The notes: generated by a model not told the origin, from the sequence alone. Shown: positions 8,251 to 20,339, counted from the stretch's first letter. The stretch is 62,915 nt of DNA from Sutterella sp. (GCF_030539355.1 NZ_JAUNSF010000006.1:996-63910); one strand, 5' to 3'. Translations and numbers: made by a program.

Positions 8251-10559
8251 TTCTTTGCCTCCTTCCGGTCAGTCGAAGCGGTTCCGCCCGGGACAGGCCG
8301 CAGCCTCGCAGCCTCGCGCCGCGCGACAAGTCCCGCCGCCCCGCGCACGAGCATCAGGAGCGCGAAGATGAAGACCGCGAGCGGCCACACGACGGGGTGG
8401 TTCCACTCGGCGATCTTGGCGACGCGCTTCTCCGCGTCGACCTTGTAGTACTGCAGGAGGTTATGCACCATGCCCGAGGGCTTCGCGTTTCCCACCCAGG
8501 ACTGGAACGCGGCCGCCCCCGGCGGGAAGTAGCCGAAGAGAATCGGCCCGTCCTGCTGCATGATCTCGATCATGCGGTCGATGAGCGCGGCCTTCTCGGG
8601 GCCGTCCTCAAGAAGCCGCATCCGCCGGAAGGCGGCGTCATATTCCGCGTTCTCGTAGTTCGCGGCGTTCTCGCCCTGGTGGCGCACCTTGCCGCCGGGA
8701 CCGTAGAAGAGGAAGAGGAAGTTCTCCGCGTCGGGATAGTCCGCGACCCACCCCCAGAGGAAGATCTGGGCGGCGCCCTTCATCATCTTCTCCTGGAAGC
8801 GGTTGTAGTCGGTCGCACGGATCTCGAGCTGGATGCCGAGCTTCCTGAACTGGCGCTGGAACCACTCGAGGTAGGCGCTGCCGCCCTGCGCGGCATTCTG
8901 GTAGTCGAAGTAGAGCACGAGCGGCACGCCCGTCTTCGCGTCCCGGCCGTCGGGGTAGCCGGCCTCGGCGAGCAGTTTCTTTGCCTCCTCGATCGAGCGC
9001 CTCTGGGCGCGGCCCTCCGCGTCCTTTTCGTACACGACCGGATTGAAGGCCGAGGGGCCGTCATCGCGCCAGCCGAAGAGCCCGGGCGGAATCGGCCCGT
9101 GCGCGGGCATTCCCTGGTTCTTCTGGAAGATCGCGATGTTCTCCTCCCAGTCGAGCGCGATCGCGATCGCCTGACGGAGAAGTCTGTTACGTTCCGCCTC
9201 CTCGGGCGTCTTGCCCGCGCCCACCACCGGGTCGAGCCAGTTGAAGCCCATGTACCAGAGCGAGGTCTGCACGGTCTTCGGGAACTTCAGCTCCCGCTCG
9301 GTGTAGAGGCTCGCCTTCTCCGGATCGTCCTCCATGGCGACGAGGAAACCGAGCCCCGAGTCCACGCGCTCGAGGAAGGGGCTGTCGTAGTAGCCCGCGA
9401 GGAACTTGGTCTGCAGCGGCATCGACTCCTTCTCGGCCTCGAAGACGATGCGGTCGACGAGGGGCAGGGGCTTGCCGCAGTCCTCGAGGAGCCCCGCCTC
9501 GCGGTCGCCCTTCTCTCCTTCGCAGGGATAGAAGCCGTGGCGGTAGAGGGGGTTCTTCTCGAGCACGTGCCGGCGGTTCTCCCGGAACTCCGCCATGCGG
9601 AAGGCACCCGTGCCGACGGGCCAGGTGTCGAGCGACACGTTGTTCGCTCTCAGCCCCGGCTGCGTGTAGAAGGCGTCCGCCTCGGGCGGCACCGGCGCGA
9701 AGAAGGTCATCGCGAGCCAGTACGGGAACTGCGGATCCTTGCCGAAGACGCGGATCTCAAGCGTGTGGTCATCGATGGCGTTCACGCCCGCGCAGGGCTC
9801 GCTCATGAGGTCGAGGAACGCGGCCTGGCCCGCCCCTTCGGCCTGCATCGCCTTCCAGCGCTCGGAGATGGCCTTCCTGTATTCCGTGAAGCCCACGATG
9901 CGCGAGGCCATCGAGCTGAAGATCGGGCTCACGATGCGCGGGCTCGCGATGCGGCGGATGCCCCAGGCGTAGTCGCGCGCGGTGAGATCGCGCGTGCCGG
10001 TCTCAGGCAGATCGAAGGGGCTGCGCACGCGCGCGGCCTCCTCGGCCGAAAGATGGTGGTAAAGGAATTTTCCCTCTCCGTCCTTCGCGAACGCGGGGTG
10101 CGGGGCGTACTGAATGCCGGGACGGATGTGAATCACATAGCGCGACTCGGCGATCGATTCGGCTGCCGCGTCGTCAGGGAGGCGGTTCCCTGCCTTGTCG
10201 TAGTACTCGGGGCGGGGGAGATCGGTCGCCGTGCGCGGCTCGAGCACGTAGGGGCGCTTGAGGTACGCGTACTGGTAGAGTGGCTCGCAGATCGCATAGG
10301 TGTAGGGAGACTCGTCCATCGAGTACGAGAGCTGCGGGTCGAGCGTGCGGGGGCTCCGGCCGCTGAAGGCCGTGTAGAGGGTCTTCGTCGCGTACTCGGC
10401 GAGCGGCCTCGGGCTCGTCGGCGCATCGGGAAGGAGCGCCGAGGCACCGAGCGCGACCGCGGCCGACACCGCGGCGAAAATGAGCGCCGCCTTCGGGAGC
10501 GAAAGCTCCGCGAGACGCGCGAGCGCTCCGCGCGCCCGCGTGGAATTCGATTCCGGCAT
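8244..10559 (-). CDS. Extracellular solute-binding protein of peptide ABC transporter, double membrane anchor
   Basis: This is a family-5 periplasmic binding protein for peptides or related solutes and the first gene of the operon. The core (about 50-690) carries SBP_bac_5 features such as WPVGTGAFRMAEF, VDRIVFEAEKESMPLQTKFL, LRQAIAIALDWEENI and AKKLLAEAGYPDGRDAKTG. Most such proteins have about 500-620 residues; this one has 771. It has an apparently uncleaved N-terminal helix (about 22-45) and a second membrane helix near the C-terminus (about 722-742, VVWPLAVFIFALLMLVRGAAG) followed by a basic cytoplasmic-looking tail. It would thus be tethered to the inner membrane at both ends. A good ribosome site (AAGAAGAG) precedes the ATG. 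Confidence 0.88.
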   Translation of the reverse strand: MPESNSTRARGALARLAELSLPKAALIFAAVSAAVALGASALLPDAPTSPRPLAEYATKTLYTAFSGRSPRTLDPQLSYSMDESPYTYAICEPLYQYAYLKRPYVLEPRTATDLPRPEYYDKAGNRLPDDAAAESIAESRYVIHIRPGIQYAPHPAFAKDGEGKFLYHHLSAEEAARVRSPFDLPETGTRDLTARDYAWGIRRIASPRIVSPIFSSMASRIVGFTEYRKAISERWKAMQAEGAGQAAFLDLMSEPCAGVNAIDDHTLEIRVFGKDPQFPYWLAMTFFAPVPPEADAFYTQPGLRANNVSLDTWPVGTGAFRMAEFRENRRHVLEKNPLYRHGFYPCEGEKGDREAGLLEDCGKPLPLVDRIVFEAEKESMPLQTKFLAGYYDSPFLERVDSGLGFLVAMEDDPEKASLYTERELKFPKTVQTSLWYMGFNWLDPVVGAGKTPEEAERNRLLRQAIAIALDWEENIAIFQKNQGMPAHGPIPPGLFGWRDDGPSAFNPVVYEKDAEGRAQRRSIEEAKKLLAEAGYPDGRDAKTGVPLVLYFDYQNAAQGGSAYLEWFQRQFRKLGIQLEIRATDYNRFQEKMMKGAAQIFLWGWVADYPDAENFLFLFYGPGGKVRHQGENAANYENAEYDAAFRRMRLLEDGPEKAALIDRMIEIMQQDGPILFGYFPPGAAAFQSWVGNAKPSGMVHNLLQYYKVDAEKRVAKIAEWNHPVVWPLAVFIFALLMLVRGAAGLVARREAARLRPVPGGTASTDRKEAKKC

Positions 10560-10699
10560 TTGATCTCTTCTTTTCCTTTTTGCAAAACTTTGCCGACGGG
10601 GTCTCCGAGGTCTCCCTATGGCGGCAACCCCCTATACTACGGGATGCTTTCGGCCCGGCAGGGCCGATCTCTCAGGAACTTCGTCTTTACTCATTGCAC

Positions 10700-11140
10700 A
10701 TGTCAGAATTCGTGGCCCGTTTCCCGGTTGAGGTCTACTGGGAGGACACCGATGCCGGCGGCATCGTCTATCACAGCAACTACCTCAAGTACATGGAGCG
10801 GGCCCGCTCCGACCTGATGCGAAAGCTCAACGTCTCGCAGGCCGCGGCGCTCACGGATCCGAACGGATACCTCTTCGTCGCCGCGAGCGTCACGATCCGC
10901 TACCGGCGCGCCGCGAAGCTCGATGACCGGCTCACCGTCGTCACCCGCGTGACGGCCCTGCGCCGTGCCTCGATCGTCTTCGAGCAGAACGTCATGCGCG
11001 GCGACGAACTCATCACCGAGGGTGAGGTCCGCGTCGGCTGCGTGAGCAGAAGCACGATGTCCCCGGCCGCCATGCCCGACGAGCTCTACGAGCGCATCCG
11101 CGCGCTCCTCGACGCCGCGGCCGCCGAGTCGGAGAGCTGA
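10700..11140 (+). CDS. ybgC: Acyl-CoA thioesterase YbgC (Tol-Pal associated)
   Basis: This is a hot-dog fold thioesterase of the 4-hydroxybenzoyl-CoA type. The motif YWEDTDAGGIVYHSNYLKYM contains the catalytic Asp of this subfamily. YbgC acts on short acyl-CoA or acyl-ACP and is usually the first gene of the tol-pal cluster, as here. An in-frame extension reaches back to 10580, but homology begins at MSEFVARFPVEVYWEDTD, so the ATG at 10700 is chosen, giving 146 residues. No clear ribosome site is visible. A TATACT -10 box lies at 10633-10638, with no good -35. Confidence 0.95.
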   Translation: MSEFVARFPVEVYWEDTDAGGIVYHSNYLKYMERARSDLMRKLNVSQAAALTDPNGYLFVAASVTIRYRRAAKLDDRLTVVTRVTALRRASIVFEQNVMRGDELITEGEVRVGCVSRSTMSPAAMPDELYERIRALLDAAAAESES

Positions 11141-11214
11141 TTTTCAGCTTCCCGCCTGAAGATTCCCTTTTTCCGAACAATCCAGTCCTTTCGTTTATTT
11201 CGTCTTTTCTCGTC

Positions 11215-11892
11215 ATGAACGCCACCGCAGATCTTTCGATCATCACGCTGATCTCCAACGCGAGCATCGTCGTGAAGGTCGTGCTTTCGATCCTCGTCCT
11301 GCTCTCGCTCGCGAGCTGGACGGTCATCTTCCGCAAGTTCTTCCAGATCACGCGCGCCACGCGCCAGACCGACGACTTCGAGTCGCGCTTCTGGAGCGGC
11401 ACCGAGCTCACGAAGCTTCTTGAGACCGCCAACCGCTCCCGCGACACCGCCGGCATGGAGGAGCGCATCTTCGCCGCGGGCATGAACGAGTTCATGAAGC
11501 AGCGCCAGTCGCCCGCCACGGGCGGCGACCTCGCCAACCGCGTCTCGCGCGCCATGCGCGCGGTCTACACCCGCGAGATGGACCATCTCGAGAGCGGCCT
11601 GCCGCTCCTCGCGTCGATCGGCTCGACCTCCCCCTACATCGGCCTCTTCGGCACGGTCTGGGGCATCATGAACGCCTTCACGGGCCTCTCGAGCCTTGAG
11701 AACGCGAGCCTCGCCGTCGTCGCCCCGGGCATCGCCGAGGCGCTCGTCGCCACCGCCATCGGCCTCTTCGCCGCCATCCCCGCGGTGGCCGCCTTCAACT
11801 ACTACAACAACCGCACGGGCCGGCTCTCCAACCGTGTCGAGGGCTTCAGCGAGGAGTTCCTCAACATCCTTGAGCGCCAGTCGCGCGGCTGA
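11215..11892 (+). CDS. tolQ: Tol-Pal system protein TolQ
   Basis: TolQ is the inner-membrane stator/motor subunit that uses proton motive force with TolR to energise TolA during cell division. Three membrane helices are visible: residues about 16-38, then after the long cytoplasmic loop about 130-155 (GSTSPYIGLFGTVWGIMNAF) and 165-190 (GIAEALVATAIGLFAAIPAV). The TolQ/ExbB signature GLFGTVWGIM and the AIGLFAAIPAVAAFNYY helix are intact. At 225 residues the length is normal. tolR follows after 5 bases. Confidence 0.97.
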   Translation: MNATADLSIITLISNASIVVKVVLSILVLLSLASWTVIFRKFFQITRATRQTDDFESRFWSGTELTKLLETANRSRDTAGMEERIFAAGMNEFMKQRQSPATGGDLANRVSRAMRAVYTREMDHLESGLPLLASIGSTSPYIGLFGTVWGIMNAFTGLSSLENASLAVVAPGIAEALVATAIGLFAAIPAVAAFNYYNNRTGRLSNRVEGFSEEFLNILERQSRG

Positions 11893-11897
11893 CCGCC

Positions 11898-12329
11898 ATG
11901 TCGCTCCGCAATTCCAGCCGCCGCCGCGGCATGATGGCCGAGATCAACGTCGTCCCCTACATCGACGTGATGCTCGTGCTCGTCGTCATCCTGATGGTCG
12001 CCGCGCCCTTCGTGAACCCGAGCGTGGTGAACCTCCCCTCGGTCAACAAGGCGTCGAACGCCCCCGAGAAGATCGTCGAGGTCATCGTCTACCCGGACGG
12101 GCGCATGGCGCTCCGTTCGGGGAAGCTCATGATCCCGACCGACATGCCGGGGCTGGTGAACGCCGTGCGCGAGGCGCAGGCCGATGACACCAAGACCCCC
12201 GTCGTCATCTCCGCGGACAAGGACGTCCGCTACGAGGATGTCATCAACGTGATGAAGGCGCTCCAGCGCGCCGAGATCGAGCGCGTCGGACTCTCGCTCA
12301 AGGTCGAGCGTCCGGCCGCCACGCGCTGA
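11898..12329 (+). CDS. tolR: Tol-Pal system protein TolR
   Basis: TolR is the ExbD-family partner of TolQ with one membrane helix and a periplasmic domain. MMAEINVVPYIDVMLVLVVIL (residues about 14-34) contains the proton-conducting Asp (VVPYIDV). The periplasmic part includes DMPGLVNAVREAQ and TPVVISADKDVRYEDVINVM, typical of the family. The product has 143 residues. The gene sits between tolQ and tolA, 20 bases before the latter. Confidence 0.97.
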   Translation: MSLRNSSRRRGMMAEINVVPYIDVMLVLVVILMVAAPFVNPSVVNLPSVNKASNAPEKIVEVIVYPDGRMALRSGKLMIPTDMPGLVNAVREAQADDTKTPVVISADKDVRYEDVINVMKALQRAEIERVGLSLKVERPAATR

Positions 12330-12349
12330 CCGCCCGAGGGCCGAACGAG

Positions 12350-13684
12350 ATGACACTTCAGATCGAGGACCAGACCACACAGCGATTCCGCAGCGACGAC
12401 CGCAGGGACACCCTTCCGGCGGCCGTGCTCTCCGTTTTCGCCCATGCACTGCTCGCAGTCGGTCTCGTCTACGGCATCCAGTGGAACACGACCTCCGAGA
12501 CGGTGTACGCCGAGCTCTGGGCACCCGAGGATGTTTCCGCGGGCGACGACCTCCAGGGCGTCGCCGAGAAGCAGCCCGAGGTGGAACAGGGAAAGGACGA
12601 GGAACAGGTCGAGGAGGAAAAGCCCGCCGAGCCTGAGCCCGCCCCCGAACCGGAGCCCAAGCCCGAACCCGAGCCGCAGCCTGAGCCTGAACCCGAGCCC
12701 GCGCCGCCGCCCGAGCCCGAGGGCCCCACGCCCGAGGAGCTTGCCGCGGCCGAGCAGGCGGCGGAAGCTCAGCGCCTCGAGGACGAGCGGATCGCCGAGG
12801 AGGCCCGCCAGGAGATGGAGGCCCGCCGTGCCGAGGCCGAACGCCTCGCCCTTGAGCGCGCCCGCGCCGAGGAGATCGAGCGCATGCGCGAGGAGGCCAT
12901 CCAGGCCGAGCGCCGCCGCGCCGAGGAGGAGCAGCGCCGTCTCGAGGAGGAGCGCCTCGCCCAGGAACGCCTCGCCGAGGCCGCCCGCAGGGCCGAGGAG
13001 GAGCGCAAGGCCGAGGAGGCCCGCCGTGCCGAGGAAGCCCGGATCGCCGAGGAAAAGCGCATTGCCGAGGAGAAGCGCATCGCTGAGGAGAAGGCCGCCG
13101 CCGAGGCCGAGGCGAAGCGGATCGCCGAGGAACTCAGAAAGGCCGAGGAGGAACGCGTTGCCGAGGAGAAGCGTCTCGCTGAAGAGAAGCGCATCGCCGA
13201 GGAAAAGCGTGTCGCCGAGGAGAAGGCCGCCGCCGAGCGCAAGGCCCGCGAGGAGGCCGAGCGCCGCCGCATCGCGCAGCGCTTCCGTCAGCAGGAGCTC
13301 GCTCGCCTCGCCGCCAAGGCCGATCCCGACGCCGCCCGGTCCGGTCTCACCACCGGCGACCAGAGGAACGTCCGGCGCCTCACCGGCACGGCTCTGGCGA
13401 CGTGGACGAGCCAGGTGCGCGCCTGCATCCGTCAGAACATCGTCTTCGACGTGCCCGCCACGACGAAGCGCGGCGAGATCACCGCGGAATACCGCCTCAG
13501 GCTCCTCCCCACGGGCGAGAAGCAGGGCGAGCCGCAGAAGCTCAAGGGCTCGCGCATGCCCGGCTACGACCGTGCGGTCGAGCGCGGCATCCGTCTCTGC
13601 AACTTTCCGCGCCCGCGCGGCGGCGAGCTGATCCCGCGCGAGATCACGCTCTCGTTCGACGCGGTAGAGGACAAGCAGCATTGA
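12350..13684 (+). CDS. tolA: Cell envelope protein TolA, low-complexity domain II
   Basis: TolA spans the periplasm and links TolQR to the outer membrane. Domain I is a single membrane helix (about residues 22-44, LPAAVLSVFAHALLAVGLVYG). Domain II begins with a Pro-Glu repeat (about 88-125, EPEPAPEPEPKPEPEPQ) and continues as a long charged helix with many AEEKRIAEEKRIAEEK units (about 130-325). Domain III (about 345-444) carries a C-terminal TonB/TolA-like fold with CIRQNIVFDVPA and paired cysteines. The 444 residues are in the family range. No tolB or pal follows; the next gene, proS, converges from the other strand. Confidence 0.93.
   Translation: MTLQIEDQTTQRFRSDDRRDTLPAAVLSVFAHALLAVGLVYGIQWNTTSETVYAELWAPEDVSAGDDLQGVAEKQPEVEQGKDEEQVEEEKPAEPEPAPEPEPKPEPEPQPEPEPEPAPPPEPEGPTPEELAAAEQAAEAQRLEDERIAEEARQEMEARRAEAERLALERARAEEIERMREEAIQAERRRAEEEQRRLEEERLAQERLAEAARRAEEERKAEEARRAEEARIAEEKRIAEEKRIAEEKAAAEAEAKRIAEELRKAEEERVAEEKRLAEEKRIAEEKRVAEEKAAAERKAREEAERRRIAQRFRQQELARLAAKADPDAARSGLTTGDQRNVRRLTGTALATWTSQVRACIRQNIVFDVPATTKRGEITAEYRLRLLPTGEKQGEPQKLKGSRMPGYDRAVERGIRLCNFPRPRGGELIPREITLSFDAVEDKQH
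12640..13240 (+). repeat. Low-complexity repeats inside tolA
   Basis: Two repeat tracts lie here: a GAGCC/CCCGA-rich stretch coding for alternating Pro-Glu (about 12640-12725), and repeated GCCGAGGAGAAGCGCAT-like units (about 13020-13220) coding for AEEKRI. The second tract is close to identical from unit to unit and may vary in copy number by slippage. Confidence 0.8.
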
Positions 13685-13711
13685 TGCTCGTCAGCGTTCA
13701 CTTCTGACTTC

Positions 13712-13752
13712 AGGCCCGGCATTCAGCTTCATGGATGCCGGGCCTTCCTTTT
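13712..13752 (+). terminator. Intrinsic terminator after tolA
   Basis: AGGCCCGGCAT at 13712-13722 pairs with ATGCCGGGCCT at 13735-13745, followed by TCCTTTT. It closes the ybgC-tolQRA unit, which implies that tolB and pal are not transcribed from here. Confidence 0.9.
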
Positions 13753-13813
13753 GCGGCCGCCCCAGACGGAAACGGGCCCGCCCCGGAGGACAGACCCGTT
13801 CAAAGAACTTGCT

Positions 13814-13834
13814 CAGTGCCCCGCCGGGGCACTG
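13814..13834 (-). terminator. Hairpin downstream of proS
   Basis: CAGTGCCCC, loop GCC and GGGGCACTG form a 9-bp stem 12 bases beyond the proS stop on the minus strand. The following minus-strand sequence has only a weak T-run (GTTCTTTG). It is the likely proS terminator. Confidence 0.65.
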
Positions 13835-13846
13835 TCAGGGTTCAAA

Positions 13847-15595
<1,749 letters not shown>

Positions 15596-15663
15596 AGGAA
15601 TGGAACTTGAGCTCCCGCGGGTCTCTCTGAAGAAGAGTCCGCAGGACCGTCATTGCAGTGAAA

Positions 15664-15693
15664 CCGCGCCTTTCCCCTCGGGGTCAGGCGCGG
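15664..15693 (-). terminator. Hairpin between proB and proS
   Basis: CCGCGCCT at 15664-15671 pairs with AGGCGCGG at 15686-15693, with an inner CCCC/GGGG stem. Read on the minus strand it is followed by TTTC only, so it would be a leaky terminator of the rplU-rpmA-obgE-proB unit or a leader structure of proS. Confidence 0.5.
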
Positions 15694-15721
15694 ACGGAAA
15701 AAGAATCGGGATATTTTAAGG

Positions 15722-16840
15722 TCAGAGCACCACGAGGTTGTCGCGGTGGATCATCTCGGGCGTGTCGCACGCGCCGAGGATCCGCACGATGTCCTCGGTG
15801 TGGGCGCGGCAGATGCGCTTCGCGTCATCGCTCGAGTAGCTCACGAGCCCGCGGGCGACCTCGCGGCCCTCGTCGTCGATGCAGCTGACGCACTCGCCGC
15901 GGACGAACTCGCCCTCGACCGAACGCACGCCCACGGGAAGAAGCGACGTGTGCCCGTCGCGCAGCGCCCGCACGGCGCCGGCGTCAAGGACGAGCTTCCC
16001 CGACGAGCGAAGGTGGTCGGCGATCCACTGCTTGCGGGCGTGGAGCACCGAGGCGGCGGGCTTCAGGTGCGTGCCGATCTGCTCGCCCGTGGCGAGGCGC
16101 ACGAGGACGTTCTCCTCGCGGCCCGAGGCGATGATCGTGCCGGCGCCGGAGCGCGCAGCGCGCTTCGCGGCGAGGATCTTCGTGATCATGCCGCCCTTGG
16201 AGAGCTTGCTCGCGGCACCGCCCGCCATGGCCTCGAGGGCCGGGTCGCCCGCGACGGCGTCGGAGACGAACTTCGCCTCCGGGTTCGAGCGGGGATCGGC
16301 CGTGTAGAGGCCCCTCTGGTCGGTGAGGATCACGAGGACGTCGGCCTCGATCAGGTTCGTGACGAGCGCGCCCAGGGTGTCGTTGTCGCCCACCTTGATT
16401 TCCTCGGTCACCACGGTGTCGTTCTCGTTGATGACGGGGACGACGCCGAGCGAGAGGAGCTCAATGAGGGTCATGCGGGCGTTGAGGTACTGCTCGCGGT
16501 CGGCGAGGTTCGCGTGCGTCAGCAGAATCTGCGCCGTGCCGATGCCGTGGCGGGCGAAGTGCTCCTCGTAGGCCTGCACGATGCCCATCTGGCCCACGGC
16601 GGCTGCAGCCTGCAGTTCACAGACGCGCGACGGTCGCTCGGTCCAGCCGAGGCGCTTCATGCCCTCGACGATGGCGCCCGAGCTCACGAGGACTACCTCG
16701 CGGCCCATGCGCCTCAGTTCCGAAATCTGGCGTGCCCAGAGCTCGATCGCCTTGATGTCGACGCCGCGCCCCTCGTTCGTGACGAGCGCGCTGCCGACCT
16801 TGACCACGATGCGTTTCGCGTCAGTGAGAAGTGATGCCAT
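15722..16840 (-). CDS. proB: Glutamate 5-kinase
   Basis: ProB performs the first step of proline synthesis: ATP-dependent phosphorylation of glutamate. The amino acid kinase domain (about 8-260) shows [49 protein letters not shown] and [18 protein letters not shown]-terminal PUA domain (about 283-360) starts at [21 protein letters not shown]. The length of 372 residues matches the PUA-containing form. It lies directly after obgE, as in many Betaproteobacteria. Confidence 0.97.
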   Translation of the reverse strand: MASLLTDAKRIVVKVGSALVTNEGRGVDIKAIELWARQISELRRMGREVVLVSSGAIVEGMKRLGWTERPSRVCELQAAAAVGQMGIVQAYEEHFARHGIGTAQILLTHANLADREQYLNARMTLIELLSLGVVPVINENDTVVTEEIKVGDNDTLGALVTNLIEADVLVILTDQRGLYTADPRSNPEAKFVSDAVAGDPALEAMAGGAASKLSKGGMITKILAAKRAARSGAGTIIASGREENVLVRLATGEQIGTHLKPAASVLHARKQWIADHLRSSGKLVLDAGAVRALRDGHTSLLPVGVRSVEGEFVRGECVSCIDDEGREVARGLVSYSSDDAKRICRAHTEDIVRILGACDTPEMIHRDNLVVL

Positions 16841-16887
16841 TGGTTAGCCTTCCCGGTGTGTCAGTGCAGGTTGCGTGAGAGGAGATG

Positions 16888-18153
<1,266 letters not shown>

Positions 18154-18169
18154 TCAGTGATGCGGGAGA

Positions 18170-18433
18170 TCAGAGGGCCGTCGGCTCGACGTGAACGTAC
18201 TGGCGATGGAACGCGCCCTTCACCTCGAAACGGACGATGCCGTCGCAGAGAGCGTAGAGGGTGTAGTCCTTGCCCGTGCCGACATTGTCGCCGGCGTGGA
18301 ACTGCGTGCCGCGCTGACGGACGATGATGCCGCCGGCGTTGATGGCCGCGTTGCCGAAAACCTTCACACCAAGGCGCTTCGCCTTGGAATCACGACCGTT
18401 GCGGGTGGAGCCGCCGCCTTTCTTATGTGCCAT
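18170..18433 (-). CDS. rpmA: 50S ribosomal protein L27
   Basis: L27 reaches toward the peptidyl transferase centre of the 50S subunit. The N-terminus [20 protein letters not shown] is diagnostic, and the body contains [20 protein letters not shown]. It has 87 residues, normal size, and no N-terminal extension that would need proteolytic removal as in Firmicutes. It lies 35 bases after rplU. Confidence 0.98.
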   Translation of the reverse strand: MAHKKGGGSTRNGRDSKAKRLGVKVFGNAAINAGGIIVRQRGTQFHAGDNVGTGKDYTLYALCDGIVRFEVKGAFHRQYVHVEPTAL

Positions 18434-18468
18434 TTTTCAGTGCTCTAGAAAGAAAAGGATTGATTGAA

Positions 18469-18780
18469 TCAAGCGTTGATCGCGTCGATGCGGACCTCGG
18501 CGAAGTACTGGCGATGACCGCCCGACTTCATGGAGTGCTTGCGACGACGGAACTTGAAGATGCGGACCTTGTCGGTGCGGCCGATGCGAACGATCGTGCC
18601 CTTGACGGAGGCGCCCTCGACGACGGGCTTGCCGACCTTGAGGCCGTCCTCGCCGGAGACGGCGAGCACTTCGCTGAAGGTCACTTCCGTGTCGGCGTCC
18701 TGGCCGAGAAGCTCGACCTGAACGAGATCGCCGACGCTCACGCGGTACTGCTTACCGCCGGTCTTGATGATTGCGTACAT
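18469..18780 (-). CDS. rplU: 50S ribosomal protein L21
   Basis: L21 is a 23S rRNA-binding protein of the 50S subunit. The sequence starts MYAIIKTGGKQYRVSVGDLV and carries VRIGRTDKVRIFKFRRRKHSMKS (first part of the signature KFRRRKHSMKSGGHRQ). It has 103 residues. A GAGG ribosome site precedes the ATG. It is the first gene of the unit and is transcribed from the strong promoter at 18937-18966, leaving a leader of about 150 nucleotides. Confidence 0.98.
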   Translation of the reverse strand: MYAIIKTGGKQYRVSVGDLVQVELLGQDADTEVTFSEVLAVSGEDGLKVGKPVVEGASVKGTIVRIGRTDKVRIFKFRRRKHSMKSGGHRQYFAEVRIDAINA

Positions 18781-18936
18781 TGGATAAAACCTCGCCGCCC
18801 TGCTTCGGCTTCCCTCACTGCCCGGAGGCAGATCGGTCTGCGTTTGCAGAGCCTTTTTGTACTCGGCGTGCCCTCGTGGCCGGAGCGGATCCCCGGAACC
18901 GCACGGCGGGAACGCCCAATGCGTGGAAAGACGCGC

Positions 18937-18966
18937 ATTATTTCACCCGCGCATTCCGCGCGTCAA
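18937..18966 (-). promoter_or_regulatory. Sigma-70 promoter of rplU-rpmA
   Basis: On the minus strand TTGACG (18961-18966) and AATAAT (18937-18942) are separated by 18 bases. This is among the best-matching promoters in the window and faces rplU. The predicted 5' leader is about 150 nucleotides and may carry a ribosomal-protein control structure, which I could not identify. Confidence 0.75.
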
Positions 18967-19234
18967 GCGCAACGGCCGAATTTTTTTAGTTTTTCCGCCG
19001 CCCCGCGGGACCGCCCCGGAAACGCCGTCCGGGGCGCCCCGGATCCCGCCCCTCGGGCGTGTCCGGGTCAGTGTTCCGTATTCCTCCCGCAGCCCCGGAT
19101 CCCCTGTCGCAGTTTGCTTCCGGGCATGCCGCCTGCGGCAGATGCCTTCGCTATACTTTTTCTTTCGTTTGACGGAATTTCTCCGGCGGGCCTTCCCTGC
19201 CCGCCCAACCCGAACCGAATTCAACGGACAACTG
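18967..19234 (+). other. Non-coding region upstream of ispB
   Basis: No gene is seen. On the plus strand TATACT at 19152-19157 is a good -10 box for ispB without a recognisable -35. A GGCGGGC/GCCCGCC hairpin (19185-19205) lies in the presumed ispB leader. The rest is very GC-rich, with a T-run at about 18975-18988. Confidence 0.5.
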
Positions 19235-20236
19235 ATGACGACCCAGACCTCTCCCTCCGAGGATCCCAAGGCGCTTGTTCGCAAACTGCTCGCGCCGATC
19301 GCCGCCGACATGAAGGCCGTGGATGACTGCATCCGCGCCGAGCTCGCGAGCGACGTGAGCCGCATGCACGAGATCAGCGACTACATCACGAGCGCCGGCG
19401 GCAAGCGCATGCGCCCCGCGCTCCTCATCCTCATCTGCCGCGCGCTCGGCTACAAGGGTGATCTCTGCAACTACCTCGGCGCGACGATCGAGCTGCTGCA
19501 CACCGCCACGCTCATGCACGACGACGTGGTCGACAAGAGCGAGATGCGCCGCGGCCGCCCGACGGCCAACGCCCGCTGGGGCAACGGCGCCGCGGTTTTG
19601 GTCGGTGACTTCCTCTACACGCGCAGCTTCCAGATGATGGTCCGCGCGGGGAACCTCCGCGTGATGAAGGCGCTCGCCGACGCGGCGAACCGCCTCTCCG
19701 AGGGCGAGGTGATCCAGATGGTGAACGCCCACGACCCGACGGTCGACGAGGCGCGCTACTTCCGCGTGATCGAGCGCAAGACCGCCTGCCTCTTCGAGGC
19801 CGGCGCCCGCATGGCTGCGGCAATCGCCGACTGCCCCTCCGAGCAGGAGGAGGCCGTCGCCGAGTACGCGCTCGCGCTCGGCAACGCCTTCCAGATCGCC
19901 GACGACATCCTTGACTACACGGGTGTCGCGGCCGACATCGGCAAGAACCTCGGCGGCGACCTCGCCGAGGGCAAGATGACGCTCCCGCTCATCTACGCCC
20001 GCGACCTCTCCGCCCCCGAGGACCGTGCTCTGATCGAGGAGGCGGTGAAGGCCGGTCACGGAGACTTTGACAAAATCACTTCGATTGTGATAAAGTGCGG
20101 AGCTCTTGACCGATGCAAGACGCGAGCGGAAGCGGAGCTCGAGCGAGGCCGAAAGGCTCTTTCGAAACTTCCCCCTTCCATTTTCAACTCAAGTCTGCTA
20201 GAATTGCTGTCCTTCACTGTTCGACGTGATCGATAA
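19235..20236 (+). CDS. ispB: Polyprenyl (octaprenyl) diphosphate synthase
   Basis: This enzyme builds the long isoprenoid chain of ubiquinone by adding isopentenyl units to an allylic diphosphate. The first aspartate-rich motif is in LMHDDVVDKSEMRRGRP and the second in IADDILDYTG. The frame is open far upstream, but homology starts at MTTQTSPSEDPKALVRKLL, so the ATG at 19235 is used (333 residues). Chain length cannot be fixed by eye; octaprenyl is usual in this group. Its position next to the divergent rplU-rpmA-obgE-proB unit and tRNA-Pro is conserved in Betaproteobacteria. Confidence 0.95.
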   Translation: MTTQTSPSEDPKALVRKLLAPIAADMKAVDDCIRAELASDVSRMHEISDYITSAGGKRMRPALLILICRALGYKGDLCNYLGATIELLHTATLMHDDVVDKSEMRRGRPTANARWGNGAAVLVGDFLYTRSFQMMVRAGNLRVMKALADAANRLSEGEVIQMVNAHDPTVDEARYFRVIERKTACLFEAGARMAAAIADCPSEQEEAVAEYALALGNAFQIADDILDYTGVAADIGKNLGGDLAEGKMTLPLIYARDLSAPEDRALIEEAVKAGHGDFDKITSIVIKCGALDRCKTRAEAELERGRKALSKLPPSIFNSSLLELLSFTVRRDR

Positions 20237-20255
20237 GCGAGAACGGTAAAGAAAT

Positions 20256-20332
<77 letters not shown>

Positions 20333-20339
20333 GGATTTC

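Noticed and set aside
5938-10817. Long open frames on the plus strand opposite the ABC operon (for example 5938-8448 and 8397-10817)
   Set aside because: They are shadows of high-GC coding sequence: composition is dominated by Arg, His, Asp and Glu, with no domain motif and no ribosome site.
13020-13240. CRISPR-like or other array in the repeated DNA of tolA
   Set aside because: Repeats are in frame, code for the TolA helical domain and have no spacers.
18427-19326. 299-codon plus-strand frame across rplU and its promoter
   Set aside because: It runs antisense through rplU and then through non-coding DNA; no motif or ribosome site.
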